Both the position numbers and the translations under genes were made by a program. The notes beneath the pieces are model-generated. The model made no database searches. It saw only the letters and a list, made by a program, of their open reading frames with translations, and was not told where the DNA came from. From Tachypleus tridentatus (taxonomy: Eukaryota > Arthropoda > Merostomata > Xiphosura > Limulidae), in the NCBI RefSeq assembly GCF_004210375.1, contig NC_134830.1, positions 10,664,001-10,728,000 on the forward strand: a stretch of 64,000 nt of DNA, read 5' to 3'. This document shows positions 30,231-42,300 of the stretch, piece after piece (position 1 is the stretch's first letter; each line of letters starts with the position of its first letter).

Positions 30231-31520
30231 TGAGCAAAAGGCTAGAAAGGCTGTGGATTATGCTTCTAGGATTCTTCTGTATAGTAATGTGGAGCTTTTC
30301 CGGCGAGTAGTTTATGCTATTCATAATCAAAATGAGAAATAAATTGCAAAAAAATATCAAACAAAAGCTGGAAGTGTTTAAGCATTTTCTTGAATATCAA
30401 TTTGACCAGCGTATTGTCGAAGAGAACTGTACGAGTCAATATACAGATTATGGTTTAAGTAGTAGTTTTCATTGATTTTGCAAACGTTGTTAAATCCCAT
30501 TCAAATTGCCCATTTCTTAAAAACAATTTTTTATATCATCATTTCCTTTCTAGATGGCTGCAGATTGAAGTTGTACGTGAGCAATCGAGCAAAATAAGAA
30601 ACCAGCGTAATAATATTATTCAAATACATGAAACTCTTCAAGCAGATGAGGCCTTTGTAGCTATGGATTACAAGATGAAATATGATTCACTATGTTTTCA
30701 AGAAAAGACTCTTGAACACTAAAAATAAGAAAAGTATATGGTGGCATGGAATGATGGTGTACACTAAAAATGAAAGAAGACGTGAATGATGGAGATGGAA
30801 ATGTTGTTCCTATGTATTCAATTAACTGTCATGATCACATATCATCTGGGGATTCCAAACATGACTAGTTTTCAGTTCTTTCGACTTATGAGAGTATTAT
30901 GATGCAGGTAAAACATGACTTGTCTCCCATTACAAAAATGTACGTTCAGTCAGACAATGCAAAATGTTACCAAAATAGAATGGAACTATTAAGTATGCTT
31001 TTAACTCATGCAAAGCATGATGTTCAATTGAAATATTTTGTAAACACTGAAACCCCGGACTGAAAAGGATGCACAGATGGACATTTTACAGTTGTATTGA
31101 GTGCAGCTATAACTTTTGTGAATATGTAGTGCAATGTAATCTCCCCAAAAGAACTATTTCATGTATTGAAGAATGATGATGGTTTGAAGAGCACTAGTTT
31201 TCCTTTTTATATTGCAGCGTGATGTTGTTTACATCCTGACAAGTTCGTATTAAGATGCATTTTCTCTTAAACGTTTTAATGAATCAAAAGTTGTTGACAA
31301 TGAGCTTCACATTTTCGAATATTCACGTCATGACTACGTCAGAATTGATATAATTGACTTGCAATATATGTTTATGGTTGTGGAAGAAAGCAGTATTAGA
31401 GAAAAATATACATGTAAAAACAGCTCGTTTGGGTTGAGAAAATTTTTTACGTAGAGGAGCGAACAACATTTCCACTTTTTACGGTCATCACTGTGAATCT
31501 GACGTTTTCCAGATTACCCC
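30230..31520 (+). pseudogene. Decayed intronless transposase-like remnant
   Basis: Across shifting plus frames there is coding-like sequence: AFVAMDYKMKYDSL near 30650-30690, a WWHGMMVYTK segment near 30740, then GNVVPMYS and HISSGDSKHD near 30800-30865. MYVQSDNAKCYQN follows near 30940-30980, and CTDGHFT near 31070-31090. The two aspartates in MDYKMK and QSDNAKCYQ suggest an RNase H-fold DDE transposase. I cannot name the superfamily, and the third acidic residue is uncertain. Stops and frameshifts are frequent, so it is dead. A domesticated or cellular gene remnant is less likely. Confidence 0.45.
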
Positions 31521-32139
31521 AATGGTGCAATTGGCAAGATTTATAGAGATACATAATCTAGATAGCAACGACGTGAATTACCTCAGTAATAAAAAGGTAA
31601 AACAACTTATATCACAATTGAAGTCAAAACAAAAGAAGGCTATGAATAAAACAGAAGTTTACGTTTGTAAGCTTTATTGTATTAGGATTGATACTTATAG
31701 AATTTCGTTTCAGTCACATTTTTGTTTGACTGAGATTAAGTAGTGTTAATTACAGTAATGTAGGGACATGTTGACGGCCTTATTTTCTCAGAAATTTATC
31801 CAATTTGAACTAAAAACTAATTGTATTTGTCATTTTTTATTCTATCGATTACAGTACTTTTCTTTTCTCTTCGACAACCTCTTTTTCGTATCAAAACACC
31901 TCAAAAATATTACTCAACACACGCTTGTTAAAATTTTAATTTCAGTGGTAGCAACACACAGTTATAAACATATTCAAAAATACTTTATCAAAATAAAATG
32001 TGGTATTTAAAATTATTTGAAACGCGCTTGATTTTGTTTTGTTATAATATATTCACGAAATTATGACTAACAATGAAGTTATACTTTTTGTTCACAAAAT
32101 AATTCGATTTCAACAGCTTAAACAAAACGTTGTTATGCT

Positions 32140-32422
32140 TATTGGTTTGTTGTTTTTTTTTAATTTCGCGCAAAGCTACTCGAGGGCTATCTGCGCTAGC
32201 TATCCCTAATTTAGCAGTGTAAGACTAGACGGAAGGCAGCAAGTCATCACCACCCACAGCCAACTCTTGGGCTACTCTTTTACCAACGAACAGTGGGATT
32301 GACTATCACATTATATCGCCCCCACGGCTGAAAAGGCGAGCATGTTTGGTGCGAGGGGCATTCGAACCCGCGACCCTCAGATTACGAGTCGAACGCCTTA
32401 TCCCACCTGTCCATGCCAGGCC
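32140..32422 (-). repeat. tRNA-derived SINE, minus, with target duplication
   Basis: It has the same family and orientation as the 24390 copy, with its tRNA-like head on the right (ATTCGAACCCGCGACCCTC). A 12-base direct repeat, CGTTGTTATGCT, flanks it at 32128-32139 and 32423-32434. It lies about 0.8 kb upstream of the EXOSC10 start codon. Confidence 0.93.
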
Positions 32423-32577
32423 CGTTGTTATGCTGTAAATACCTTTTCCAAATCATGAAGCATGATTGTAGTTAGCTATACTTGTCATAACCACTAGTAG
32501 TAGGCATATTGTGTTTTCAAACTCTTTATTATTTTTCTTGTCCTTTCGGAATATTTCAATGGTTAAAAAACTGTATA

Positions 32578-32850
32578 GGTCAGGTGGTTAGGACATTCGA
32601 CTCGTAATCTGAGGGTCGCGGGTTCGAATCCCTGTCACACCAAACATGCTTGACCTTTCAGCCGTGGGGACGTTATAATGATACGATCAATCCCATTGTT
32701 CGTTGGTAAAAGAGTAGCTCAAGAGTTGGCTGTGGGTGGTGATGACTAGCTGCCTTCCGTCTGGTCTTACACTGCTAAATTAGGGATGGCTAGCGCAGAT
32801 AACCGTCGTGTGTAGCTTTGCGCGAAATTCAAACCAACCAAATCAAAAGT
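32578..32850 (+). repeat. tRNA-derived SINE, plus, 5'-truncated head
   Basis: Its head starts within the tRNA D-arm (GGTCAGGTGGTTAGGACATT) and includes GGGTTCGAATCCC. The body runs through ATGACTAGCTGCCT and TTAGGGATGGCTAGCGCAGA to AAATTCAAACCAACC. The word CTGTATA occurs at both ends (32571-32577 and 32851-32857), probably a short target duplication. It faces the minus-oriented SINE 150 bases to its left. Confidence 0.9.
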
Positions 32851-33234
32851 CTGTATAACGGTTTAATGTACCTGACCCTCCTGGGTATTTAACAACATCA
32901 ATACCCAAATACCCACACAGTCAAACTATAACGGTTTAATATTTCAACCACGCCTAAATTACCATATATATTATTATATTTTAAAAACATTTGTTATTTC
33001 TCAGCTGTGTTGATGAGCTTAAAATATAACTTAAAATATTGTCTAAGCTATTGTAACGTATTTTTTGTAAGAAAATTATGAGAACATGTGCAACATTATT
33101 TTGAATTTATTCAGGTATTCATTTTACGTTGAAACAAAATATAAGTTTATGCCGTTTTGTGTGTATTTTCTTTTCATAACATTTGATTAAATTTCTTCAC
33201 ACTACAGGTTTTGGTATCGTATTAAAAACTCAAG

Positions 33235-33390
33235 ATGGCGAGCAATAGTAGTGATAGTAGTACTATCAGAAGTTTAAATACAAATAAACGTTCTGAAAAT
33301 GTACTCACTAAGAGCGAATACAAAGAAAATGAGAAAGAAAGTTTTTTCGAATTACTCCCTGGAGTAAAGGACGTTGGTGAATTTTCACAG
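33235..33390 (+). CDS. EXOSC10: EXOSC10 exon 1 (coding)
   Basis: It encodes 52 residues: a serine-rich, poorly conserved leader, then [16 protein letters not shown], the usual start of the conserved N-terminus. The donor is GTATGT at 33391. A possible acceptor (TTTCTTCACACTACAG, ending at 33207) lies 28 bases before the ATG, so a separate 5' UTR exon may exist upstream. Confidence 0.85.
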
Positions 33391-36300
33391 GTATGTTTTT
33401 AAATTTAGGATTGTACATGCATGCCTAGTGGTTAAGTTTCAGTAGGAAGGGTGTAGAGTACTTTGCATTTTTGTAGTGCAACTGTGAGACATAACGTGTA
33501 TGATTGTTTGAAAGAATGTTTTAGATAGCTTAAGCTAGTCTTTTTAACGAACAACTTTATATTATAAACGTTTAGTGAGGCCATTCTTAAACATTTTTGT
33601 TTGCTGTAACTCTAAACTGATTTCAAATGCGGGTAAGTAAATATATATATATATAATTTTTGAAATTGGTTAAGAAATAAATTTAGAATACAATTAGTTC
33701 TATTACCTCCTAAAACACAATGTAATAACTCATTAATGCAGTTACTATTAACATTTATTCTACAAGGATAATTACAGAAATTTCAAATTCCTTTGCAACA
33801 CAGTAATGCCAGTCAGTATCAACTTCAATTAATTGATTGTTGGTGAAAATCTCATTTGTCAAGTAAATCTAAAAGTATTTATTTCCACATCAATAATTTC
33901 CCACTTGGAATTAAGTTGTTTTTTATTGTAATCCTCAGTTTGTGAAAATTTTTTTTGTAGAAACAGGTATGCTGAACAGACTTGTGTTTGCCATGTTATT
34001 GATGTATGCTTGTCATAGTAAATTCTCTACTGCTGGGTTATGTATGTATTTGTTCAGTGTGAAGGATACTCTGGATAAGCTATATTGTGAAAACTCAATG
34101 TATTGACCATTCAGCATTGAGCTGCTGATCAGTAATCAGGTGGTGCCCTCCCACATTATTGTGGACTACATGAATTTCTGAGAAAAATATTCTAATCACA
34201 GTTCAGTGATACAAAGTTTTAAAGTCAGGAAAGTTTGTCAAATGGATCAGTGTATCAACAGAAATTGATGAAAATTGAAATTTCCTGGCTCATAACATCA
34301 GTCATCTTTTTGTTGGCTCCACTTTCAGATGGTTGGTCAAGTTACAGTAAATAGTAATGGTTTTAGACAGGCTCTGTCTTAGAGACCAACATCTTAACCA
34401 TTTTGTGCTTGTTATATAATGTAATTTTAACACTATATATTTTGCATGTAATCGGTAAGCATTAATTACAAGGCTTTTGTATACAAAATGTTAGATTATT
34501 TAAATTTGTTTTAGTAACAATTTATTCATACAGTTTTTTTTTAGTGTTGACTGTAATGTCGAAAGTAATTTTAATTTTGGCTTAAAATTATTGGTATGCC
34601 TCAAAGAATTATCAAATTTCACATATGAAATCTTTAAAACCACCTAATAATTTTCAGATAATTATCAAGTGTTCTTCATTTGTCTTTTTATCAGAAAAAA
34701 ACACTTTATATTTTATGTTATTTTTAGTGTTGTATTTCTGTATGGGTTTGGTTGACGTGATTGACATTGTAAACATCATAAAAAAAAATTAAATTAACAT
34801 AATTTTTTTTTCATTCTAGACTGACTAGAAACATTTACATGAACTCACAAATGTTTAGTCTAAATAACACAAGTCTCATAACAGTATACATCTATACATA
34901 TTTATTATTTTTATTTCATTGGTATTTCATCCATGTCTGAGCATTATACAATGACATGGTGTGTGTACACTCATGTTACTATATTTAATGGTCTAAAATT
35001 GGCCTTTACAAAGTGATCTGTTGTGGTATTGGTAACAAAAAATTATCCAGGTAATTATTAGCACATTGGTTTTCAGTTACTGTGATTGGTATCAAGTAAC
35101 AGAAATATTTCCATTATAATTTCTTATTATTTGAAATTAATTGAAGGTTGTCAAGGTACTCAAAAAACAGTTGACTGAAAATTTTGAAATTAACAGTTAT
35201 GATTTTTATAAATAAGAGTAATGTTAGGATTTTAGTTGTGCCTGTGATGGGTGATGAAGACTGTGTTCAGATAATTGAGATGTTGGTTTATTAAATTTTC
35301 TTTTCCTTTAAAATTCTAATAGTGAAGGCGTAAGCAATAATTATCATTGTGAATAGTTAGTTAGAAACAAGATCAAACAGGTGATCACATTGTGAATAGT
35401 TAGAAATAAGATCAAATGTGTGATCACATTGTGAATAGTTAGAAACAAGATTAAACAGGTGATCACATATTTATGAGTTTGTTAAGAAAAAGTGGAGATT
35501 TTAAATAATATTTTTTGATTAATTTGAAATAAAATTAGTGACTGATCAGTATTCATCCCTGAATGCATAATTTTGCAAAATTGTAAATATTATATATTTG
35601 TAATTTTATATGTTAATCTTTTCATATTTGTTTAATTTTAATGATATTGGCTGTATCAGCATTCAAAATATTTTTTCAATGGCTAATTTGAAATATATTC
35701 CAAACAAATTTGTTCCCTTAAACATTTTAGGATGGGTTACATTTTTTATTTAATTTTTCCTTTTTTTCTGTGCACAGTACATAACATTATATTACATATT
35801 TGTAATCCTGAAATAATGTAATATTTGATTGTTAAGAGCAGCAATGCCACATCTCAAGTTACAACCACTCTTTGTTCATCATGACCAAGAGTTCATTCTC
35901 TGCTTTATCATTATTTTGAGGTTATCTAACCCTTATTACTAAGAAAAGTAATTCAGAAAGTTATCTGGAAATTATCAAACAGTGACTCCTTACAGTTTTT
36001 ATTAACAATGATCTGACAAATCACTGATGCAGTTACGTGATTATAGTAATATCATTTTGATTTGTATTTTCTCCTTTTATTTCAAAACTATCAAATAAAC
36101 CAGTCACATGAGAAATGAAGCAAAAGCTGGTATGAAGTCTTATTTAAGACATGTTTATAGTTTTCTTAAGTGTTCCGTAATAACACCATGACATTTCAGT
36201 TTTGAAATAACAGCTTCACCTGTGATTATGCTCTAATGAGAGATATATTCTGTAATGAGGAAAATCTATTGAAACTGAAAGGGAAAGTAGATGTAATACT

Positions 36301-39300
36301 ATGATCATTGAAATAAAAATACACAAACTGGAATAACATATAGCTACTGTACTAGCTACTGTAATACTATGATCATTGAAATAAAAATACACAAACTGGA
36401 ATAACATATAGCTACTGTACTTGCTTTCAGTTGAACTACATTTAACAATGTATTCTGAGTTAAATAACCATTGAAGTTCATTAGAATAGTATGGTAAATT
36501 TAATTGGATATCTGGCAACATACAGGTAAATGTTACAGCGATTATAGTTTTGAGTGATAAATATTAGTTTTCAAAATTAATCAGCAGTCAGCACAAATTA
36601 GAGCAACATTTGACAAAAGAATTGAACTTCAAAGATCTGAAATACTCGTTTTACATTCCTCTTATGTTTGAACCTGAAATGGACAAATTAAGAGATATTG
36701 GGGTGGGTAGGGGAACCATCTACAGTTTGTGTTTTATATCATATTATGAATGTTGATCTCTAATGCTTCAGAAGCATTTGGTGTTTAATCTTTGCTCTTT
36801 CTGAACTATTTTATTACATACCTTTAGTTATATTGAATTTTAACTTATAAAATTGATTTTAATAAAGAGAAAACACTTGTGAGCTTGATGATTTCTTTAC
36901 AGTTTTGGTTATAGTGGTAAATAGATTTCATTAGCTTTGACTACATGGTTATTGACTAACATACTTCTAGGTTTTAGAACTCAAGTGAGGAATTGATGAA
37001 ACAGAATGTTTACATCTGTTAAGTGACAGTTCTTACCATATGTTTTTTGCTACTTACAGAATGCCTTACGATCAGCTCTCACTGCAATTAAAGAATCTTA
37101 CAGGCTTCCTGCTCCTGGAGATGATTACGACTATTACAGCAGCTATGGAAGCTTTAGACGTCTGATGAATGCTGAGGGGAAATGCATTTTGAACATGTAT
37201 GGAATAACTTTAAACATTTTCAAACTCAGAGATTTTATACTGTGATGTATATAGTTATTAATGTATGCATGAGGTTGTTATAATTAAAAATCCTTCTATA
37301 AATTAAATTTTTTTTGTATATATAAATTGTACAGGTTTTTTATAAAATATATGTAATATATACATATGGAATTCATATTAAGTTAGTCATCTTTATATAT
37401 TTTTGGTAATAAATGCTAGACTAGTCTAAAAATTAGCCAAGAAACTTTCAGTTTATCTTAATGTAATAGAGCAATGGTGTGCCCTGCTGCATATCTATTT
37501 ATGTGACTGAAATAATAAATACAATGGTGCCATCTTTTGTACTGCAATACAAGGTCTCAATGCAAAAAGCAGTGATTGAAGCTTGTGAAGTGTGGTATCA
37601 ACTATTTAATGGCACTACAAACGAACATCCACAAAAAATATCACATTTTGGGTATTCAAAATTCAGACAACTAAAAGACATAATTATAGTATGTGCAACA
37701 ACCATTTCTTTATAACAAAGTACAGTTTTACATAAAAGTACTTCTCCCATGAAAAGAACACAACTTTATTCAGGACTGTACATGAGTGTGTGATTATATT
37801 TTTACTGGTGTTGTTTTTTAGCCCTTTCATAATGGGTCATAGGTCAAAGGCCTTGTCATTGTGTTTGTTGAATTGCCTTTAAAATTTTATTGAACTACTT
37901 TTATGAATTTATGTCAATAATTTTGGAATCAAATTGTGGATAATAATTCAAACTTTATTATATATTAGTTAATTTTTAATTTGAAAGTAAATATATTAAA
38001 AGAACACATCTAAATATAGATGTTATTGAGTCTCATGGTATGTTGAAGGCAGATGTTTGTGATGTCAATATCGTAAGTCTATAATTTTTTACAGATTAGG
38101 AACTCGTTAAAAAACTAGAATATAACATAAGGACCTCATATATTTTTATTTTACTAAGATATGAATTGTGTATTGGATCAAACACTGGTTGCAATAACCT
38201 GTTTCCATTTTTGAAATGGTTCCTTACACACTTCAATATATTATGTGAATAATCAATTGACATCTTAGAATGTCCAAATAAATGTTTTCTCAGCCATTTT
38301 AATGTGAAAAGACTGCCATATTCTTTCAAACCAAGATTTCAAGAAAGTGGGTCATGTTTTTAACCTGCTTGAAGATTCACGTTTTTTAAAATATAAATGC
38401 ATCTTAGTTACCAATCTTAATAAATTCTAATGGAATTATATTGTATCAGTGTAGTTATTTATGATTTTTTTGGTTATTCGACTGCATGTATAAAACCTAA
38501 AACATTTTGTTTGTTATCCTCCATGTGCAAAATTTTAAAAGGCTTGGCAACCTATGGTCAGCAGCAGCCAAGTTGAAAGGTCGTAGTGAAAAGAAATGAT
38601 TGTTTACTTCTTGATTTATTGTTCTATTTAAAAAAAAAAGTTTACTAATTTATTTCTAAATAGTAGTAATCTGTATATATATACTGATTGAAGTGTGATT
38701 GTGCATTGCAAAATACTAGTCTGCTAAAACATAGCTAACACAGGGAAGAATAAAGGTCAGTTTTATAGTTTTATGGTATTGGATACATAACATGAATGTA
38801 CATGCACCTTGTAAATATAAGTTGTGTGTTATTAGCTTTTCAAGACTAGAATATTAATATAAATATATAACATTATGAGACTGAAGCTACTTAGACTAAC
38901 AGTTTTATTTTTGTGTTATAATATGTAGCCATTATAGCATGAAAAAAACGTAATTTATATTTCATAATTTTTTTATGATGGTTACAAGGTTGGTCAAGTG
39001 ACAGACCCCCACATAGTTAGAGTACAGAAAATAGCATAATATAAAGTCTTACTGAAAACAAACATTTTAAATTTATTTAGGAGGTTTAAGAGATTGTGCA
39101 AATAATATTTGAACTTTTTAGGATGAAGAATAGTTTTTTAAACACAACTTTGCACTCAGATTAGTGATGAAACAGACTATTTTCACAAACAAATTTTTAG
39201 TAAAAATACTTCACTAAAAATCTGATTTTTTATGCACAAAGTATTTGTAATCTGTACTAAAAATCTACCAAATTTTGTGAAGATACATGTACTGTATCAA

Positions 39301-42300
39301 AAGGTATAACACAAATACTTAGTGTGCAAATGTGTGGACAAACTGGTGTATTTTATACTGAGCTTGTAGTGAAGGGTTAATTTAGCATTGAGAAACTGAA
39401 CTTCTTAAAAGGAAAAGTTACTTTTTTCATAAAGGTTAGTACTCTTTAATATATAAAATCATTACAGTTTATATCAGTAGCACGTATGAAAATGTTGAGC
39501 TCTTAACAGTGAATCATTTGTGACTAAAGAGCACAATCTGAATGAACACTTCCCATTTAATACTTTCCAGAAAAAGAAGTTCATTTCTTACAGTGAGGTG
39601 TGAATACTATGGTTACTGATTGCACAAACAGCTGTCTGTTGGGTGTCATTTGATAAAACTATCAAACTAGCAGTTGAATGCCATGAGAGTAAACTTTAAT
39701 AAATTATTAAAATTGTACATTTGATTCATAATTTTGCACAAAGTAAAATAAACTGATTTATTTAACTTTGAAAAATCAAAATATTCTTAAGAAATAATAA
39801 TTTTATTTATATTTATTTTAACAAGTAAATGTCTATTTCTTAGTATGTCATCAATGCTTGTACATCAAGGAGGAAGGATAATGAATGATAAATTGGAACT
39901 GGATGATAAATTTGATATACTTGTGGACTCAAATGATGTTATCCTGGAGAGAGTGGTAAGACAAATAATTGTTTTATAAAAAATGCAATATAAATGTTCA
40001 GTTTCTCTGGGAGTGTGGAACCATTACATTATCAAATACATTTGTTGTTCTATTCACAGAAGTATTTGCTACTACTATAAAATTGTAGCTAGGAAGGTGT
40101 TTAAATGTGTTTCAATTTTTGTGGATCAAAATTGCTATTATTTGATGCTTATGAAGAGTCTTTTGTAAATGTTACAAGAAGTACTGTTCAGTTTTATGTG
40201 TATCAGAAATGTGAAATGTGTTTATTCAATCTAATTTTATGGACAGTAATTGAATGTTTTACCTGTTGAGAAAAACCACAATGTTCTAAAGTTTATTTGG
40301 ACATTACAACTTTTTTTAAAAATTCATCTTCTGTTTTTATTCAAGCTGTGAGGTCCAAATAAACTGAGTGGTGGATGTAATGTTCTCAGTATGATCCACT
40401 TTTGGCTGTTGTAGGTTGAGCTCAGCTTGTAATCCCTAGTACTGAATAGAAGTCTTTCTTGACTGTAACTTGTGGCAATCAAAGAATGAATCTGGAAAGT
40501 TTTATACACATAACTGATGTGTAAAATATCTCATTATGTGATTAAATAAAAGTTGGTAAACAAATATATTACCAAATATGATTTTTATCACAAGTATTAG
40601 GCCTCATTGTTCCTGCTGCTCATGTTTTTCCCTGCTCAGCTGGAAATACTTTCAATGGTGCTGTTTCAACTTGTATTTCAACCTTCTTGTATGGTGAACA
40701 GATTCCTACTTTTAAATTCCTATCATTTGCTTTTCTCTCCCTTATGACTGAAATTAGGATGACAAGGAAACATTTTTAATTTTTTGTACAAGCTTAAACT
40801 CTCCTTTGAGTTTTGTCTGCATACTGTATCCATTAGTACCGTAATGGTCATTTACTTGCTTTGTTTTCTGTTGTTTTTTGTCTAATTTACAGCAGCTCTA
40901 TGTTGTCTAATCCTAATCTGAAGAATTAGTGGGATGTGAATGTCACTTGTCATTTCACCATATTGTCCTGCCATTCTCTAGATACATGTTTTACTTCTTT
41001 CCTACACCTAAATTTTGTTGCTGTGTTTATATGTGTGTTAGAAGCTGATAAGTGTTATAGTTTTACTTTGCTGGCTATGACATTCATTCCAAATCATCTG
41101 ATTGTTTTGGGAGTTTTTACACTAAAATATGTAACAGAATAGGATCCGCTATTGATGTTAATAAAAGTTACATTATCTGTGCAGTATGTGTATTATAAGG
41201 GCATTAAATCCACTTCAGTATTAATTTTTACTTCTCATTAGTTAAGAAATATTTTAGATTTCTTTATTAGCTATGAAATTATAATATTTTAATAGATATG
41301 CTGTATTGTGTTGTGAAAAAGACATGCATTTATTCAAGACATAAAGAATATGCAGTTTTTTTTAAAATAGAAAACAGCAACAATAAAAGTTTTTCAAAGC
41401 TGAAGGAACAGCAGCTATGATATCTTCAAACAATTTAGCTTCTAATATCAAAATCTGAACTAAAGCTCAAACATTTGTCATCGTAAGAAAAAAACAAGCT
41501 AAACAAGTGAAATTAGTGGGTTGTTTTTTATCAACCCTCTTGTATTTATGAATGTCAGTTGTGATTTCGTAAGGTATCTTGCCATATTTGTAGCATTTTT
41601 CATGCAGTTATTTAGATTTTTGTAGGTACTTAATGTATCTCTTGGCTACTGTAGGCTGAGATCAGTTTGCCATCTCTGGTGCTGAATAAGTCTTTCTCAG
41701 CATTTAAATGTGTAGCAGACAAAGAATGGATTTGAAATGTTTTTACATGTATTTAATTTACAGTAAAAGGGTGTTGATTATCTAGTTTAAACCTCTGTAA
41801 CCAAAAATTATGCTTATATTTATACCTGACGGAGGAGTAAATTATTTCAAATTCCATATTTTTCAGAGGGGTGATAAATAAATTAAAAGGGGATATCTCG
41901 AGAGTAAGTTTCACAATTTTTGAAGTAGGTGAAATTGAGAATTTTTTTAAATATTGACTTATAAAATTAAGATTTTAAACTTATATTGAAACTTGGATTA
42001 TTAGCTATATTTTGAATCCAAGTTTATTTGTATAACATGATAATGAAGTACTTTAATTAAACTTTGGATGTAATTTAGTAAAACCAGCCTCTCGGTGGCA
42101 TAGCAGTATGTCTGTAGGCTTACAACACTAAAAACTCTTCCTTTAGATTTGCTTAGTTACAAATGAACAAACAGTAAAACCTCTTAATGTGAATAGGAAA
42201 TAATGCCCTGTGAAAAGGGTGAAAGTACTTAAATTTAAAATTTGACAACATTTTTATGAAAAACTTTAACATGAAATGTGATACAAATGTTGTTTGGTTT

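Larger units (their letters stand above)
33397..37059. other. EXOSC10 intron 1
   Basis: About 3.7 kb, A+T rich. It holds a small TA run near 33640-33655, a roughly 40-bp tandem triplication at 35345-35468 and a 68-bp duplication at 36289-36425. No other element is recognised. Confidence 0.7.
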
